Of a stretch of 64,000 nucleotides of DNA, positions 1-8,260 are shown in pieces. Source of the DNA: Pseudomonadota bacterium (GTDB lineage: Bacteria; Desulfobacterota; Desulfobacteria; Desulfobacterales; Desulfosarcinaceae). The DNA is taken from assembly GCA_023435265.1 (NCBI GenBank), contig JAEYRZ010000180.1, forward strand, positions 33,521 to 97,520, read 5' to 3'. The notes beneath the pieces were generated by a model, which was given only the letters and a program-made list of their open reading frames with translations, had not been told where the DNA came from and made no database searches. The position numbers and the translations under genes are program-made. The first letter of the stretch is position 1. Each line of letters begins with the position of its first letter.

Positions 1-472
1 TCTTCAAGATACAGAAAATTGACATTATTAGGACCATGGTTTGAGGTAAAAAGGGGTCGTGCGTAAAAAACCATACTTCTCTAACTTTCGTATGAAGAGA
101 AGGCAGACCTGAAAGAACAGTAGCCGTTGCCGAAATGAAATAGTAAATGCCAATAATGATGATCCAAAATGACAAGCCTTCGTAGGAGAACTTTGCGTTC
201 TTAGACTCAGCATTCATTTCATCTTCATTGTCAGATTTGGCATAAAAAAAGTCGACGATTGATTCTGAATTTTTGATGAAGATGAATGCTAAGGCTATAA
301 AAACGATCGGATACAGGGACATTAAGAGGATATATAAAGGTCTGTTTGTTACAAACTCGGGTTGGTCAATTACTATTGCGCCGATAACGGCCGGTGTTGA
401 TCGGATGAATTGCACAATACAATAGAGTGCGAATGCTTTGACCACTATCCCAAAGACATCACGTTTTATCAT
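1..472 (-). CDS. Membrane protein, partial (runs off left edge)
   Basis: An open minus-strand frame runs from an ATG at 472 to base 1 with no stop (157 codons visible), so the 3' end lies outside the window. A GAGGA ribosome site sits 5 nt upstream of this ATG; an in-frame ATG at 487 is possible but has no ribosome site. The product starts MIKRDVFGIVVK and has hydrophobic stretches at about residues 8-22, 51-72, 107-124 and near the visible end, separated by an acidic loop around residues 83-98. It looks like a small polytopic inner-membrane protein. I do not recognise the family. Codon use and base composition are much more AT-rich than the genes to the right, which suggests recent acquisition. 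Confidence 0.6.
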   Translation of the reverse strand, partial: MIKRDVFGIVVKAFALYCIVQFIRSTPAVIGAIVIDQPEFVTNRPLYILLMSLYPIVFIALAFIFIKNSESIVDFFYAKSDNEDEMNAESKNAKFSYEGLSFWIIIIGIYYFISATATVLSGLPSLHTKVREVWFFTHDPFLPQTMVLIMSIFCILK

Positions 473-510
473 GCGTTCCTCATTCATTGTGTTTTCTGAA
501 CTTAACTAGT

Positions 511-662
511 GTTTATACAGTCTGCATAACTCCTTCATCAAAGCGTTATCAAGCTATATAAACCGCTTCTGCATTTCGAGAAATTGAGCTGATTTCCCGT
601 AAAGGCGGTTGCTTACATTCGGTACGGTTATCAAGGCTGACGGTTTATACAGTCTGGATAAC
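511..662. repeat. 20-bp direct repeat flanking 112 bp in an AT-rich gap
   Basis: GTTTATACAGTCTGCATAAC at 511-530 recurs at 643-662 with one mismatch (G for C at the 15th base). The repeats lie in the 318-base gap 473-790, which has no gene I can support. They sit where composition changes from AT-rich (left) to GC-rich (right). They could be remnants of an attachment site or a tandem regulatory site; the half-sites do not fit integron attC core consensus. Confidence 0.5.
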
Positions 663-790
663 ACCGGTGATGGACCTGCCCATGATTCAAGCTGAAGTGA
701 GTTTTCAGCTTAGTTCCGAGTGCTCGTTTGAGTCAAGAATTCTGTGATGCCTTCACCACATCCGCTGCGATGTGCGTCAGATGACCACAT

Positions 791-2278
791 TCAATAGCAG
801 CTTCCGAGTTCTGCGGAGATTCGGGTGATGTTCTCTTGATTCAACCGTACGGCCTCCAGCACGCGGCCGTTGACGGCGTTGGCCTCTTTGATGCGTTGGT
901 AGCTCAGGTACCAGTCCAGTGCGTTGTAGGATTGATTGATCGCCAGTTCGACGCCGCCGATGATCGGCATTTTTTTGGCGACCCATTTGCCGAATACTGC
1001 GGCCGAGGCGGCGATTCTGGAGATGTCGAGCAGCGCCTTGAGTTGCGGGGCGTCCGTTGCGAAGTATTTCTGCATGCGGGGCTCTTCGAGCATTGCCTGA
1101 ATTTCCTGGTTGGAGGCGTTCAGTTCCAGCATCAGGGCGGATACGCCGTTCTGGATGAAGCTCTGCCAGTCTTTGACGTTGCCGGTCAGCTCTGAGATGC
1201 GGCCTGCGGACGACAATTCTTTCAAACGTTTGATTTTTGCCGCGATGGCAGCCGTGTCCAGGCCGTCCTGCGCCATCTGTCCGGCATTCCGCTCGTAAAT
1301 CTGCTGCAGGCGTTCCGCGGCTTTGCCGCGTCGGGTCAAGTCCTCCAGCAGCTGTCCTGAAAAATACTCCACCCCGTCCTTGGCCGCATTCAGCAGGGCA
1401 TTGCGGTTGGCATTCTGCCAGGTGGTCAACTGCTCCTGGGCCAGGTCGATGGTCTTCTGGAACTTGCCGCGCTGGGCGAGGAACCCGTCGAGTTTTTTGG
1501 AGAGCGTGGCGCAAGCCGCCTCGGTCGGTCGTTCCTGGGCAGCGGGCCGTGCGGGCGTTGCAGCCGCTTTGATCATCCGTTCATCCTTTTTGAGGTTCTC
1601 GACCACATGGTTTCGCGCATTTCCGAGGTCCACCGCATCGGGATCGTTTTCAGGATAGACGAGAAGCCGGATTTGCTCAATCGGCATCCGATCCCCAAAA
1701 AAAGGGGTTCCGCCGCTTGCGCCTTCAATGCCGGGATCTGAATCGAACGGCCTGCGGGCTTCGGCGGCGAGTCGTTCCATCTCACCGTCCAGCGTTTTGA
1801 ACTCCAGATCGGAGGCGGAGAGGGTTTTGTAACCCACCGCCGGTGCGTCCTCCAGGAGTTTGTAGGACTGCATCATCTTTTCGAACGCGGCCTGATCTTC
1901 AGCCTCCTTGGCCCTTTTCAGTTCTTCCTGCCGGCGGGCGATTTCGGCCGCTTTCTGTTTGGCGGCAAGCGCCTCCTTTTCGCCGGCGGCATTGTCGGCA
2001 AACATTGCAGTGAGCAGCGTTTCGAACAGGGTGCCCGCCACCATTGCATCGGTATCGCCCGACCCATACCTGTGCTTGTGTTTCGGCCCGCCCGTCTTGG
2101 GCCCGGGTGCAGAATAGGGGCAGCTCGTGGAATGGCTTCCATTCGGCAGTAATGCGCCGCAGAAGGCGCAGACGGGTTTGGATGCCTCTGGAACGGATTG
2201 GGCGCAAACAGGTGACGGATCGAAGCCGGTGGTTGCCAGCCAGATCCCCAGCAGGAACAGTTCAGGCCATCGGTTCAC
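791..2278 (-). CDS. Secreted coiled-coil protein with N-terminal zinc-ribbon-like motif
   Basis: The GTG start at 2278 is chosen because AGGA lies 7 nt upstream and a signal peptide follows directly (hydrophobic residues about 6-20, cleavage near VCAQS). After the signal come CAFCG and a further Cys (CPYS), resembling a small zinc ribbon. Residues about 95-150 and 240-330 are charged, Ala/Gln/Lys-rich and likely form long coiled coils (EEALAAKQKAAEIARRQEEL region). A hydrophobic Ala-rich segment lies at about 420-450. No enzyme motif is seen. It follows the lipoprotein gene at 2291 with a 12-nt gap, so they form an operon. Likely periplasmic or envelope-associated; family not recognised. A decayed copy of its middle part lies at 3348-3491. 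Confidence 0.75.
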   Translation of the reverse strand: MNRWPELFLLGIWLATTGFDPSPVCAQSVPEASKPVCAFCGALLPNGSHSTSCPYSAPGPKTGGPKHKHRYGSGDTDAMVAGTLFETLLTAMFADNAAGEKEALAAKQKAAEIARRQEELKRAKEAEDQAAFEKMMQSYKLLEDAPAVGYKTLSASDLEFKTLDGEMERLAAEARRPFDSDPGIEGASGGTPFFGDRMPIEQIRLLVYPENDPDAVDLGNARNHVVENLKKDERMIKAAATPARPAAQERPTEAACATLSKKLDGFLAQRGKFQKTIDLAQEQLTTWQNANRNALLNAAKDGVEYFSGQLLEDLTRRGKAAERLQQIYERNAGQMAQDGLDTAAIAAKIKRLKELSSAGRISELTGNVKDWQSFIQNGVSALMLELNASNQEIQAMLEEPRMQKYFATDAPQLKALLDISRIAASAAVFGKWVAKKMPIIGGVELAINQSYNALDWYLSYQRIKEANAVNGRVLEAVRLNQENITRISAELGSCY

Positions 2279-2290
2279 GGTTCGATCCTG

Positions 2291-3151
2291 TTATTTGAGC
2301 ATTAATTCCCACTCATAGATTTTATCCTGAGCGCTGCGGGCATCCTTGGCTTCGGGTGTGAGCAGCAGGTAGTGCTTCATAAAGAAAATAGCGTCCAGCG
2401 GTTTGTTCTCCTGCGCCGAAAGCAGGGCCAGATTGAAGTACGCGGCGGGGTACGATGTGGGATCGAGGGCGATGGCCTTTCGATACTGCTCGATGGCATT
2501 GGCATAATCCTTCTGCTGGCTCAAGGCGTTGGCCTGGACGATAAGCCTTCTTTGCTCCTCGGACATCCCGGGCTTGATTTTGGACTCGCGATAGCGTGCG
2601 GCGATGGGTTCGAAAAGGGCGAGTTGCCGCTCCTGTTCCCGTTGCGGCGCTTGCCGCACGAACAGAAGGGCGTCGGCAAATCGTTTTGCGGCGGGGAGGT
2701 CATCGTTGCCAAAAAAGAACGAGACGCGATTTTCGAAATAGATATTGTAGCGCGTGGCGGGCGCACTTTCCTGGATCATGGCGATCAACAGCGGATATTG
2801 AACCAGATCTTCGAATGGCAGGCTGACTGTACCCGTCGAGAGCTGCAGTTCGAGCGCCTTTGCGGAGATCGAGTGGCCGGCAAGGTGCCGCACCACGTGG
2901 ACCGGAAGGGAATTATCCACAACGCTCGGTTTCGATTCCGAGTTCAGGATTTCCGCCAGTGCCTGCCTGGCTGAATCGAAAGTCGTTCCCGGCTGCACCG
3001 CCGGTCGATAGACAACATAAACGCCGGGGCGCAGCACCTCATATTCGGATAGTCTGCTGTCCACAGCGGCCGACGGTGGGGCGCACCCAGAATAAAGGCC
3101 CAGGGTGAAGATGCAGATACCGCATCCAAAAATTCTTTTGATCCAATCCAT
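2291..3151 (-). CDS. TPR-containing lipoprotein
   Basis: Start ATG at 3151 (MDWIKRIFGCG) is preferred to upstream in-frame starts because GAAGGGA sits 9 nt before it and the signal sequence begins at once. The hydrophobic core is followed by lipobox LYSGC, so the mature protein should be lipid-anchored through Cys. The C-terminal third contains two tetratricopeptide-like helices pairs (LSQQKDYANAIEQYRKAIAL and the following AAYFNLALLSAQENKPLDAI) typical of TPR repeats that bind other proteins. The central part has no known motif. It is the first gene of a two-gene operon with the coiled-coil protein at 791-2278; the pair may form an envelope complex, which is inference. Confidence 0.75.
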   Translation of the reverse strand: MDWIKRIFGCGICIFTLGLYSGCAPPSAAVDSRLSEYEVLRPGVYVVYRPAVQPGTTFDSARQALAEILNSESKPSVVDNSLPVHVVRHLAGHSISAKALELQLSTGTVSLPFEDLVQYPLLIAMIQESAPATRYNIYFENRVSFFFGNDDLPAAKRFADALLFVRQAPQREQERQLALFEPIAARYRESKIKPGMSEEQRRLIVQANALSQQKDYANAIEQYRKAIALDPTSYPAAYFNLALLSAQENKPLDAIFFMKHYLLLTPEAKDARSAQDKIYEWELMLK

Positions 3152-3347
3152 CGATGTCATTCCCTTCGCAGCGCAGTAACTTTTTTTGCGGATATCCTGG
3201 CACACCGGTTCGCTAAGGCAATAACGGTCTTGAGCATTTCAGAATATCCGCATCATCTTCTTTTACCATGAATTCCGACCCGTAGTAATCTAAACTTCGT
3301 TACCCTGCTGCGGCAGGGATCGGGATTGTGTGGCGGCGATACACCCA

Positions 3348-3491
3348 TCATCGGCCCTGCGCGCCCTGAAGGGCGGCGGCCGCAATCGGCGCACCCAGAC
3401 CATCCTGGGCCATCTTACGGGCATTCCGCTCGTAAATTTGCTGCAGGCGCACCGCGGACTTGCCGCCCCGGGTCAAGTCCTCCAACAACCG
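3348..3491 (-). pseudogene. Decayed partial copy of the 791-2278 gene
   Basis: On the minus strand 3491-3398 encodes LLEDLTRGGKSAVRLQQ followed by IYERNARKMAQDGL, which aligns with LLEDLTRRGKAAERLQQ / IYERNAGQMAQDGL of the intact gene (DNA 1259-1350); similarity then fades and a TGA ends the frame at 3348-3350. No similarity is seen upstream of 3491. It is a fragment of a tandem duplicate. The rest of the 3152-3746 gap holds no supported gene. Confidence 0.7.
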
Positions 3492-3746
3492 GGAAGCAGC
3501 GGGGCGTGAGGTCGATTGGAATGGATCGACGGCGCAGCGGCTTGCGCGGCGTTCACGCGCAGCCCGTTCCCTGGGCGGGCAGCATGCCTCCGGATCGCGG
3601 GGCGCCCCTTTAAAATACCCTGAAATTCATTATTCAAAGGCATTGATGTCGGGGATAGGCTGTCGACTGGACCATGCCTTGATGTGCGTGGTCGAGCGCC
3701 CCGGAGACCATGGGGGACAAAATGCGGACGTGGAAGAGGGGGTGTC

Positions 3747-4685
3747 ATGAATACACGAAATGAACACTGGCCGCGACTATCCTTTGATCGTGACCGGGAA
3801 ACGTACCATACACTTCACTTGTGGCTTCAGATTGTCGGAAAAATCCGGCTGGCCCGGATGCCCTGGATCAATCACGCCTGGCATGCGCCCCTGTATGTCA
3901 GCGCGCGCGGTTTGACGACCGCCCTGATGCCGTACGACCGGAAGGCATTTGAAATCGAGCTCGATCTCGATGCCCATCGGCTCGAAATCGCCACCTCCGG
4001 GGGTGGCCGCCGTTCCTTTTCTTTCAAGTCGGGGGTGTCTGTGGCGGCTTTTTACCGCCACCTCATGGAGGCCCTCGGCGAGCTGGGTATTCACTCCCGG
4101 ATCTGGCCCATGCCCGTGGAAATCCCGGATCCTATTCAACCGTTTTACGAAAATGAAGCGCAGGCTGCGTATGATCCCGATGCGGTCGAGCGTTTTTGGC
4201 AGGCCCTGGTCCAGGTGCACCGGGTATTCACGTACTTCCGCGCCGGATTTATCGGCAAGGCCAGCCCTGTGCATTTGTTCTGGGGCGCCTTCGATCTGGC
4301 GGTCACCCGCTTCTCGGGAAGGACTGCGCCCAAACATCCGGGCGGCGCTCCCAATTGTGCCGACTGGGTGATGCAGGAGGCATATTCGCACGAGGTCTCG
4401 AGCGCCGGGTTTTGGCCGGGCGCGGGATTGGGTGAGGCGGCATTTTATGCATACGCCTATCCGGAGCCGGAGGGCTTCCGGGATCATCCGGTAAGTCCGG
4501 ACAAGGCCTACTACCATGAAGGGCTCGGCGAATTTATACTGCCCTACGAAGCTGTACGCACGGCTGATGATCCCGAGCACGATCTTTTGGAGTTCCTGCA
4601 GAGTTCCTACCTGGCGGCCGCCACCCTTGCCGACTGGGATCGTGGCGCTCTGGAGCGCAGCGCACATCATCCGCTTCCCGAATGA
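3747..4685 (+). CDS. DUF5996 family protein
   Basis: Start ATG 3747 (MNTRNEHWP) is chosen because AGAGGGGG lies just upstream; the open frame extends further 5' but without a ribosome site. The 312-residue product matches the layout of DUF5996 proteins as I know them: N-terminal TYHTLHLWLQIVGKIRL, the NHAWHAPLYVSARGL segment, a VHLFWGAFDLAVTRFSGR motif, and the His-rich QEAYSHEVSSAGFWPG segment. The conserved His, Trp and Glu residues suggest a soluble cytoplasmic enzyme-like fold, but no reaction has been established to my knowledge. It stands alone between an operon on the other strand and the cysteine desulfurase gene. Confidence 0.8.
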   Translation: MNTRNEHWPRLSFDRDRETYHTLHLWLQIVGKIRLARMPWINHAWHAPLYVSARGLTTALMPYDRKAFEIELDLDAHRLEIATSGGGRRSFSFKSGVSVAAFYRHLMEALGELGIHSRIWPMPVEIPDPIQPFYENEAQAAYDPDAVERFWQALVQVHRVFTYFRAGFIGKASPVHLFWGAFDLAVTRFSGRTAPKHPGGAPNCADWVMQEAYSHEVSSAGFWPGAGLGEAAFYAYAYPEPEGFRDHPVSPDKAYYHEGLGEFILPYEAVRTADDPEHDLLEFLQSSYLAAATLADWDRGALERSAHHPLPE

Positions 4686-4765
4686 AGGAGAAAGTCTTCC
4701 GTACCCGGGACGTTGTCTGTAAATCGTCGCGCCCGTTCCTGATCGACTCGAAAAAAGGCGGAATA

Positions 4766-4846
4766 ACCACAGAGCACACAGAGAACACAGAGGTAAGCTA
4801 TTAAGATGTATTATTTTTCCTCTGTGTCCTCTGTGCTCTCTGTGGT
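4766..4846. repeat. CACAGAG-type hairpin repeat, copy 1
   Basis: Left arm 4766-4793 and right arm 4819-4846 are near-perfect inverted copies built from ACCACAGAG / CACAGAG units. It lies in the 399-base gap 4686-5084, which otherwise shows no gene. Related copies are at 16923-16973 and 24352-24424. As RNA it would fold into a long hairpin. Confidence 0.85.
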
Positions 4847-5084
4847 CTAAAATACTTTTTGCGATTCTGTCTTCTTCCGCTTTCGAATAAAAGAGACCTA
4901 TCGGATTGAAGAGATGATCGGCTTCGGCAGACATGACATCCGAAGTGGGGCGGATCTCTGCGGCGGCGCCGCCGAATCATGGGCGGCCACAATCGAGCTT
5001 GGCATATCAAACTCGTTGCCACAGTCCGCGCTGCTGGTTATATATGCGCTTTGAGTTCGCTATCCCTTCGATTGGAGGTGGACC

Positions 5085-6224
5085 ATGATCCGCCCGATTT
5101 ATCTCGATTACAACGGCACCACGCCGCACGATCCGGAAGTGATCGCCGCCATGCGGCCGTTCCTGGAAACCGAATTCGGCAATCCGTCGAGCAGCCACTG
5201 GTACGGCATCGCCCCCAAGCAGGCGGTGGAAGCAGCCCGGCGGCAGGTGGCCGGTCTTCTGGGATGTTCGCCCGGGGAGATCGTTTTCACCTCGGGCGGT
5301 ACCGAGTCCAACAACCACGCCATTGCTGGCACGGCGCGGGCATTGAAACACAAGGGCCGCCATATCATCACCAGCGCCTTCGAGCACCCGGCCGTGTTGG
5401 AGGTGTGCCGCAGTCTGGCCGATGAAGGCTTCGAGACCACCTTCCTGCCGGTGGACGGCCGGGGCATGCTCGACCCGGCCGCCGTGGAGCGGGCCATCCG
5501 CCCGGACACCGTCCTGATCACCCTGATGCACGCCAACAACGAAGTCGGGACGATCCTGCCCATCGTCGAAGTTTCCACCCTGGCCCGACGGCATGGTATC
5601 GTGCTGCACAGCGACGCCGCCCAGTCCCTGGGCAAGATCCCGGTGCGCGTCGACGACCTTGGCGTCGATCTGCTTTCGATCGCCGGGCACAAGCTGTATG
5701 CACCCAAAGGCATCGGTGCGCTGTATGTGCGCAACGGCGTCCGGCTTGAAAAATTCTGCCACGGCGCCGGCCAGGAGCGCGGCTGGCGCGCGGGTACGGA
5801 AAACGTCCTGGAGATCGTGGGCCTGGGCAAGGCCTGCGAGGTGGCGGGCCGCGATCTGGACCGCAACATGGAGCACATGCACGCCATGCGCGACCGCCTG
5901 CACGAGGCGCTGGCGGGCCGGATCGACGGTCTGCGGCTCAACGGCCACCCCGAACAGCGGCTGCCCAACACGCTCAGCGTGGGCTTTGCGGGCCTCGCCG
6001 CGGACCGCTTGCTCGAAGAGATCGGCCTTGAGGTGGCCGCCTCCGCCGGCGCGGCCTGCCATTCCGATACCATCCAGATTTCGCACGTGCTGGCCGCGAT
6101 GGGCGTTCCCGAAGAACTGGCCCGCGGGACGCTGCGTTTTTCAGTCGGCCGCATGACTACAGCCGAGGAGATCGACCGTGCCGCCGGGATCGTGGCCGAG
6201 GCGGCAGGGCGTTTGAGACGCTGA
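5085..6224 (+). CDS. Cysteine desulfurase (NifS/IscS class)
   Basis: A PLP enzyme that converts cysteine to alanine while loading sulfur on its own Cys for Fe-S cluster or other thiol-cofactor assembly. The start ATG follows GGAGGT at 5075-5080. The protein begins IYLDYNGTTP (standard LDxxATTP-type N-terminus), has the cofactor segment TSGGTESNN, HSDAAQSLGK, the PLP lysine K203 in SIAGHKLYAPKG and RAGTEN. The catalytic Cys is C325 in GAACHSD; the usual SSGSAC loop is slightly divergent. Length 379 fits the family. No iscU or iscR neighbour is present, so which sulfur pathway it serves is unclear. It converges on the selenoprotein gene; a selenocysteine-lyase-like role is conceivable but only inferred from proximity. 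Confidence 0.92.
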   Translation: MIRPIYLDYNGTTPHDPEVIAAMRPFLETEFGNPSSSHWYGIAPKQAVEAARRQVAGLLGCSPGEIVFTSGGTESNNHAIAGTARALKHKGRHIITSAFEHPAVLEVCRSLADEGFETTFLPVDGRGMLDPAAVERAIRPDTVLITLMHANNEVGTILPIVEVSTLARRHGIVLHSDAAQSLGKIPVRVDDLGVDLLSIAGHKLYAPKGIGALYVRNGVRLEKFCHGAGQERGWRAGTENVLEIVGLGKACEVAGRDLDRNMEHMHAMRDRLHEALAGRIDGLRLNGHPEQRLPNTLSVGFAGLAADRLLEEIGLEVAASAGAACHSDTIQISHVLAAMGVPEELARGTLRFSVGRMTTAEEIDRAAGIVAEAAGRLRR

Positions 6225-6279
6225 GCTGCAGGAAGGCCGAGCGCTGATCGTGGCGCCGGGCGCAACGCGCGGCTGCCTC

Positions 6280-6310
6280 AAAAAAAAACCGGCGGCCGAA
6301 GCCGCCGGTT
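6280..6310 (-). terminator. Rho-independent terminator for the minus-strand Fe-S gene
   Basis: A perfect 10-bp stem (6287-6296 with 6301-6310) encloses a four-base loop that reads TTCG on the minus strand, a stable tetraloop. On the minus strand it is followed by about nine Ts (6288-6280). It lies 36 bases past the TAG at 6346. Confidence 0.9.
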
Positions 6311-6345
6311 GGTGTATCGAACGCTTTCAACAGCCTGTGAGAGCG

Positions 6346-7662
6346 CTATTCCTGTTCCGGATGGAAAACGTCCACGTCCGCGAGGTCTTCGCCCAGATAG
6401 GCGCGCTCTTTGGGGCCCAGGATGCCCAGCGAGAGACACAGCAGCGTCCACAGATGGACGGTGTGCCAGGCATGGTCGCGGATGTCGGACAGATCGTGCA
6501 CCTGGGCGTGGCAGTTGTGGCAGGGGGTGATGCAGTATTGCGCACCCGTAGCCAGGATCTGTTCGGCCTTGAGTCTGCCGTATTCGCGCCGCTGGTCTGT
6601 ATAGCCCGACTGCAGGTAACCGCCGCCGCCGCCGCAGCAGAAATTGTTCGAGCGGTTGGGGTGCATGTCGATGAAATTTTCCTCGCCCACCACCGCCTTC
6701 ACTACGTAGCGCAGATCTTCGGCCACCGGATCGCCGAAGCTTTTGCGTACCAGCTGGCAGGGATCCTGCACCGTGAACTTGATCTTGCGTTCGCGGTTCC
6801 ATTCCGAGCTGGGCTTGAGTTTGCCCTCGCGGATCCACTGGGCGTAGTATTGAATGATGCTCTTGATCTCGAAGTTGTATTTCAGGTTGAACTTTTGCAG
6901 TCCGAACCGGACCGCGAAGAGTTCGTGCCCTCACTCCGTGTTGAGCCAGACCTTACAGCCAAGGTCCTCCACCGCCTTGACCTTGGTTTCGACGATATGT
7001 TTCCAGTTCTCGTCGTCGGCCAGGAACAGGCAATAGTTCTCCGCGGCCCAGCCCTTGGTGCCGTAGGTCCAGTCGGCGCCGGCCAGGTGCAAAATCTTCC
7101 ACAGGGGCACCATCTCGTCCGGCTCGGTGACCGGTTCGCGCGAGTTCTGATTCAGGAAAAACTGAGCGCCCTTTTTGTTGATCGGCGCCTGCATCTCGGC
7201 GAATTCCGGCTGGGCTTCCTGGTATTCGGCCAGTACATCCTCGACCACGAACTGGAAATCCTCTTCGGTGGCGCCCATGGCGCTGCAGGTGTCGCTGCGC
7301 AGGGCCATGTCGCAGGAGCCCAGGATGCCTTTGGGCCGTTGATCCCGGGGCCAGGTCTGGCGTGCGTAGAAGACCAGCTGCGGAATGTTGATTTTCATCG
7401 GGCAAACGTAGACGCAGCGGGTACACATGCTGCACATCCAGACCCAGGGCGTTTTCTTGATCTCTTCGTCCATTCCCAAAGCGGCCATGCGCAGGAATTT
7501 GCGTGGATCCATCCCCTCCAGACCGGTTGCCGGGCAGCCCGAAGAGCAGGCACCGCATGTCAGACACAGGTTAAGATTGCCCCCCTCGGGCAGCAGTTTC
7601 TTAACATGGTCGATGAAGGTGCTCTGCTTTTTACCGCCAAGTTTGATTGCCTGTTCAGCCAT
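6346..7662 (-). CDS. Predicted selenoprotein: Fe-S oxidoreductase with two ferredoxin clusters and CCG (HdrD/DsrK-like) domain
   Basis: One frame runs from ATG 7662 (GGAGGG 8 nt upstream) to TAG 6346, interrupted only by a TGA at 6933-6931. Reading it as selenocysteine gives 438 residues. N-terminal Cys sets C33/36/39/43 and C77/80/83/87 bind two [4Fe-4S] clusters. The C-terminal CCG domain has PC302QL, C342-C343-GGGGG and C381HNC384. The UGA is residue 244 in NTE-U-GHE, where related proteins (DsrK, TmcB and similar) have ECGH. The part after the UGA has no good start of its own and begins mid-domain, so two separate genes are unlikely. A SECIS-like hairpin follows the UGA. It should carry electrons between a soluble or membrane donor and a disulfide-like or quinone acceptor; the partner is unknown. 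It is divergent from tetR-fadE. Confidence 0.82.
6897..6915 (-). promoter_or_regulatory. SECIS-like hairpin downstream of in-frame UGA
   Basis: Fifteen bases after the TGA (6933-6931) the minus strand reads GCGGTCCGGTTCGGACTGC: a 7-bp stem (one G-U pair) closing a five-base loop GGTTC. Bacterial SECIS elements need an apical GGU-type loop about 15-37 bases past the UGA, as in E. coli fdhF. Position and loop fit; binding to SelB is inferred. The hairpin is itself coding (AVRFGLQ). Confidence 0.7.
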
Positions 7663-7886
7663 GTAAAAAGCCCTCCAATGTTTTTTGACCTTTCCTTATC
7701 CGTCGAATCCTTGAGGATCTTTGACCGTACGTTCAGGATAACTCCGCTGCCGGCCGAAGCGGCGGCTCGGGGTGCATCATGTATCCGCAGGCTTTTTCAA
7801 AGGCTTCCAAATAAACGGATTATTAAGGAGATGTCAATTAAAAAGGATGACCGGCGCAGGGCGATCGCATGGAGATCCGCCTGATA

Positions 7887-7995
7887 GAAAAAGGGGTCGG
7901 GGTCGCAATCGCAATCACAACGCATCGCCAAAAAACCGCTTTCCGGAACCGGCATTACCGGCGGCCTTATTTTCGATACCGATATCGACCCCCGG
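7887..7995. repeat. GGGGTCGG-bordered dispersed repeat, copy A (reverse orientation)
   Basis: The segment runs from GGGGTCGGGGTCGC to GATATCGACCCCC. Its reverse complement aligns with the copies at 56608 and 63456 (shared TCGGTATCGAA, GGCCGCCGGTA, CGGAAAGCG, GCGATTGCGACCCC blocks). It sits in the 598-base gap 7663-8260 between the divergent Fe-S and tetR genes, which has no further gene I can support. Confidence 0.8.
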
Positions 7996-8175
7996 ATAAA
8001 GCCGGCGAATGCCCTGATGACCGGCGAAAAGGATTTATGAATATCAATTCATTTTTCGCCAAACCGCCTCCATGCCCTTCACGTATATGGTACTTGAGCA
8101 AAAAAAAATTCCGAGGATTCGTATTATTAATGACTTGGACGCGATCCAATCACTTCCGGAATCTTTTATTTTGGC

Positions 8176-8222
8176 TTGACAGCGTGTGTCGGGGTTGCTA
8201 ACTGAATGAATACTCATTCAGT
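8176..8222 (+). promoter_or_regulatory. Promoter with FadR-type operator upstream of tetR-fadE
   Basis: TTGACA at 8176-8181 is followed after 16 bases by a weak -10 (CTAACT, 8198-8203). Overlapping it is a perfect 9-bp inverted repeat with a 4-base spacer, 8201-8222, whose core TGAATGAATACTCATTCA matches the operator consensus I recall for Bacillus FadR (TGAATGAMTANTCATTCA). Binding by the adjacent TetR protein would repress this operon and be relieved by long-chain acyl-CoA; this is inferred from family knowledge. Confidence 0.75.
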
Positions 8223-8260
8223 AACCCCATCGTCATTGAGAAAGGCTCCGATGCGCTCCA

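Noticed and set aside
511..662. Integron attC pair or CRISPR-like repeat.
   Set aside because: Only two copies, no GTTRRRY/RYYYAAC core sites and no integrase in view.
4801..5022. Small frames containing LCALC or VLCG peptides in the CACAGAG hairpins.
   Set aside because: These are translations of the repeat, not genes.
6278..6934. A shorter minus-strand gene for the C-terminal CCG part starting at a GTG near 6771, separate from the N-terminal ferredoxin part.
   Set aside because: The two parts are in the same frame, the GTG lacks a ribosome site and would cut the CCG domain in half; the UGA matches a conserved Cys.
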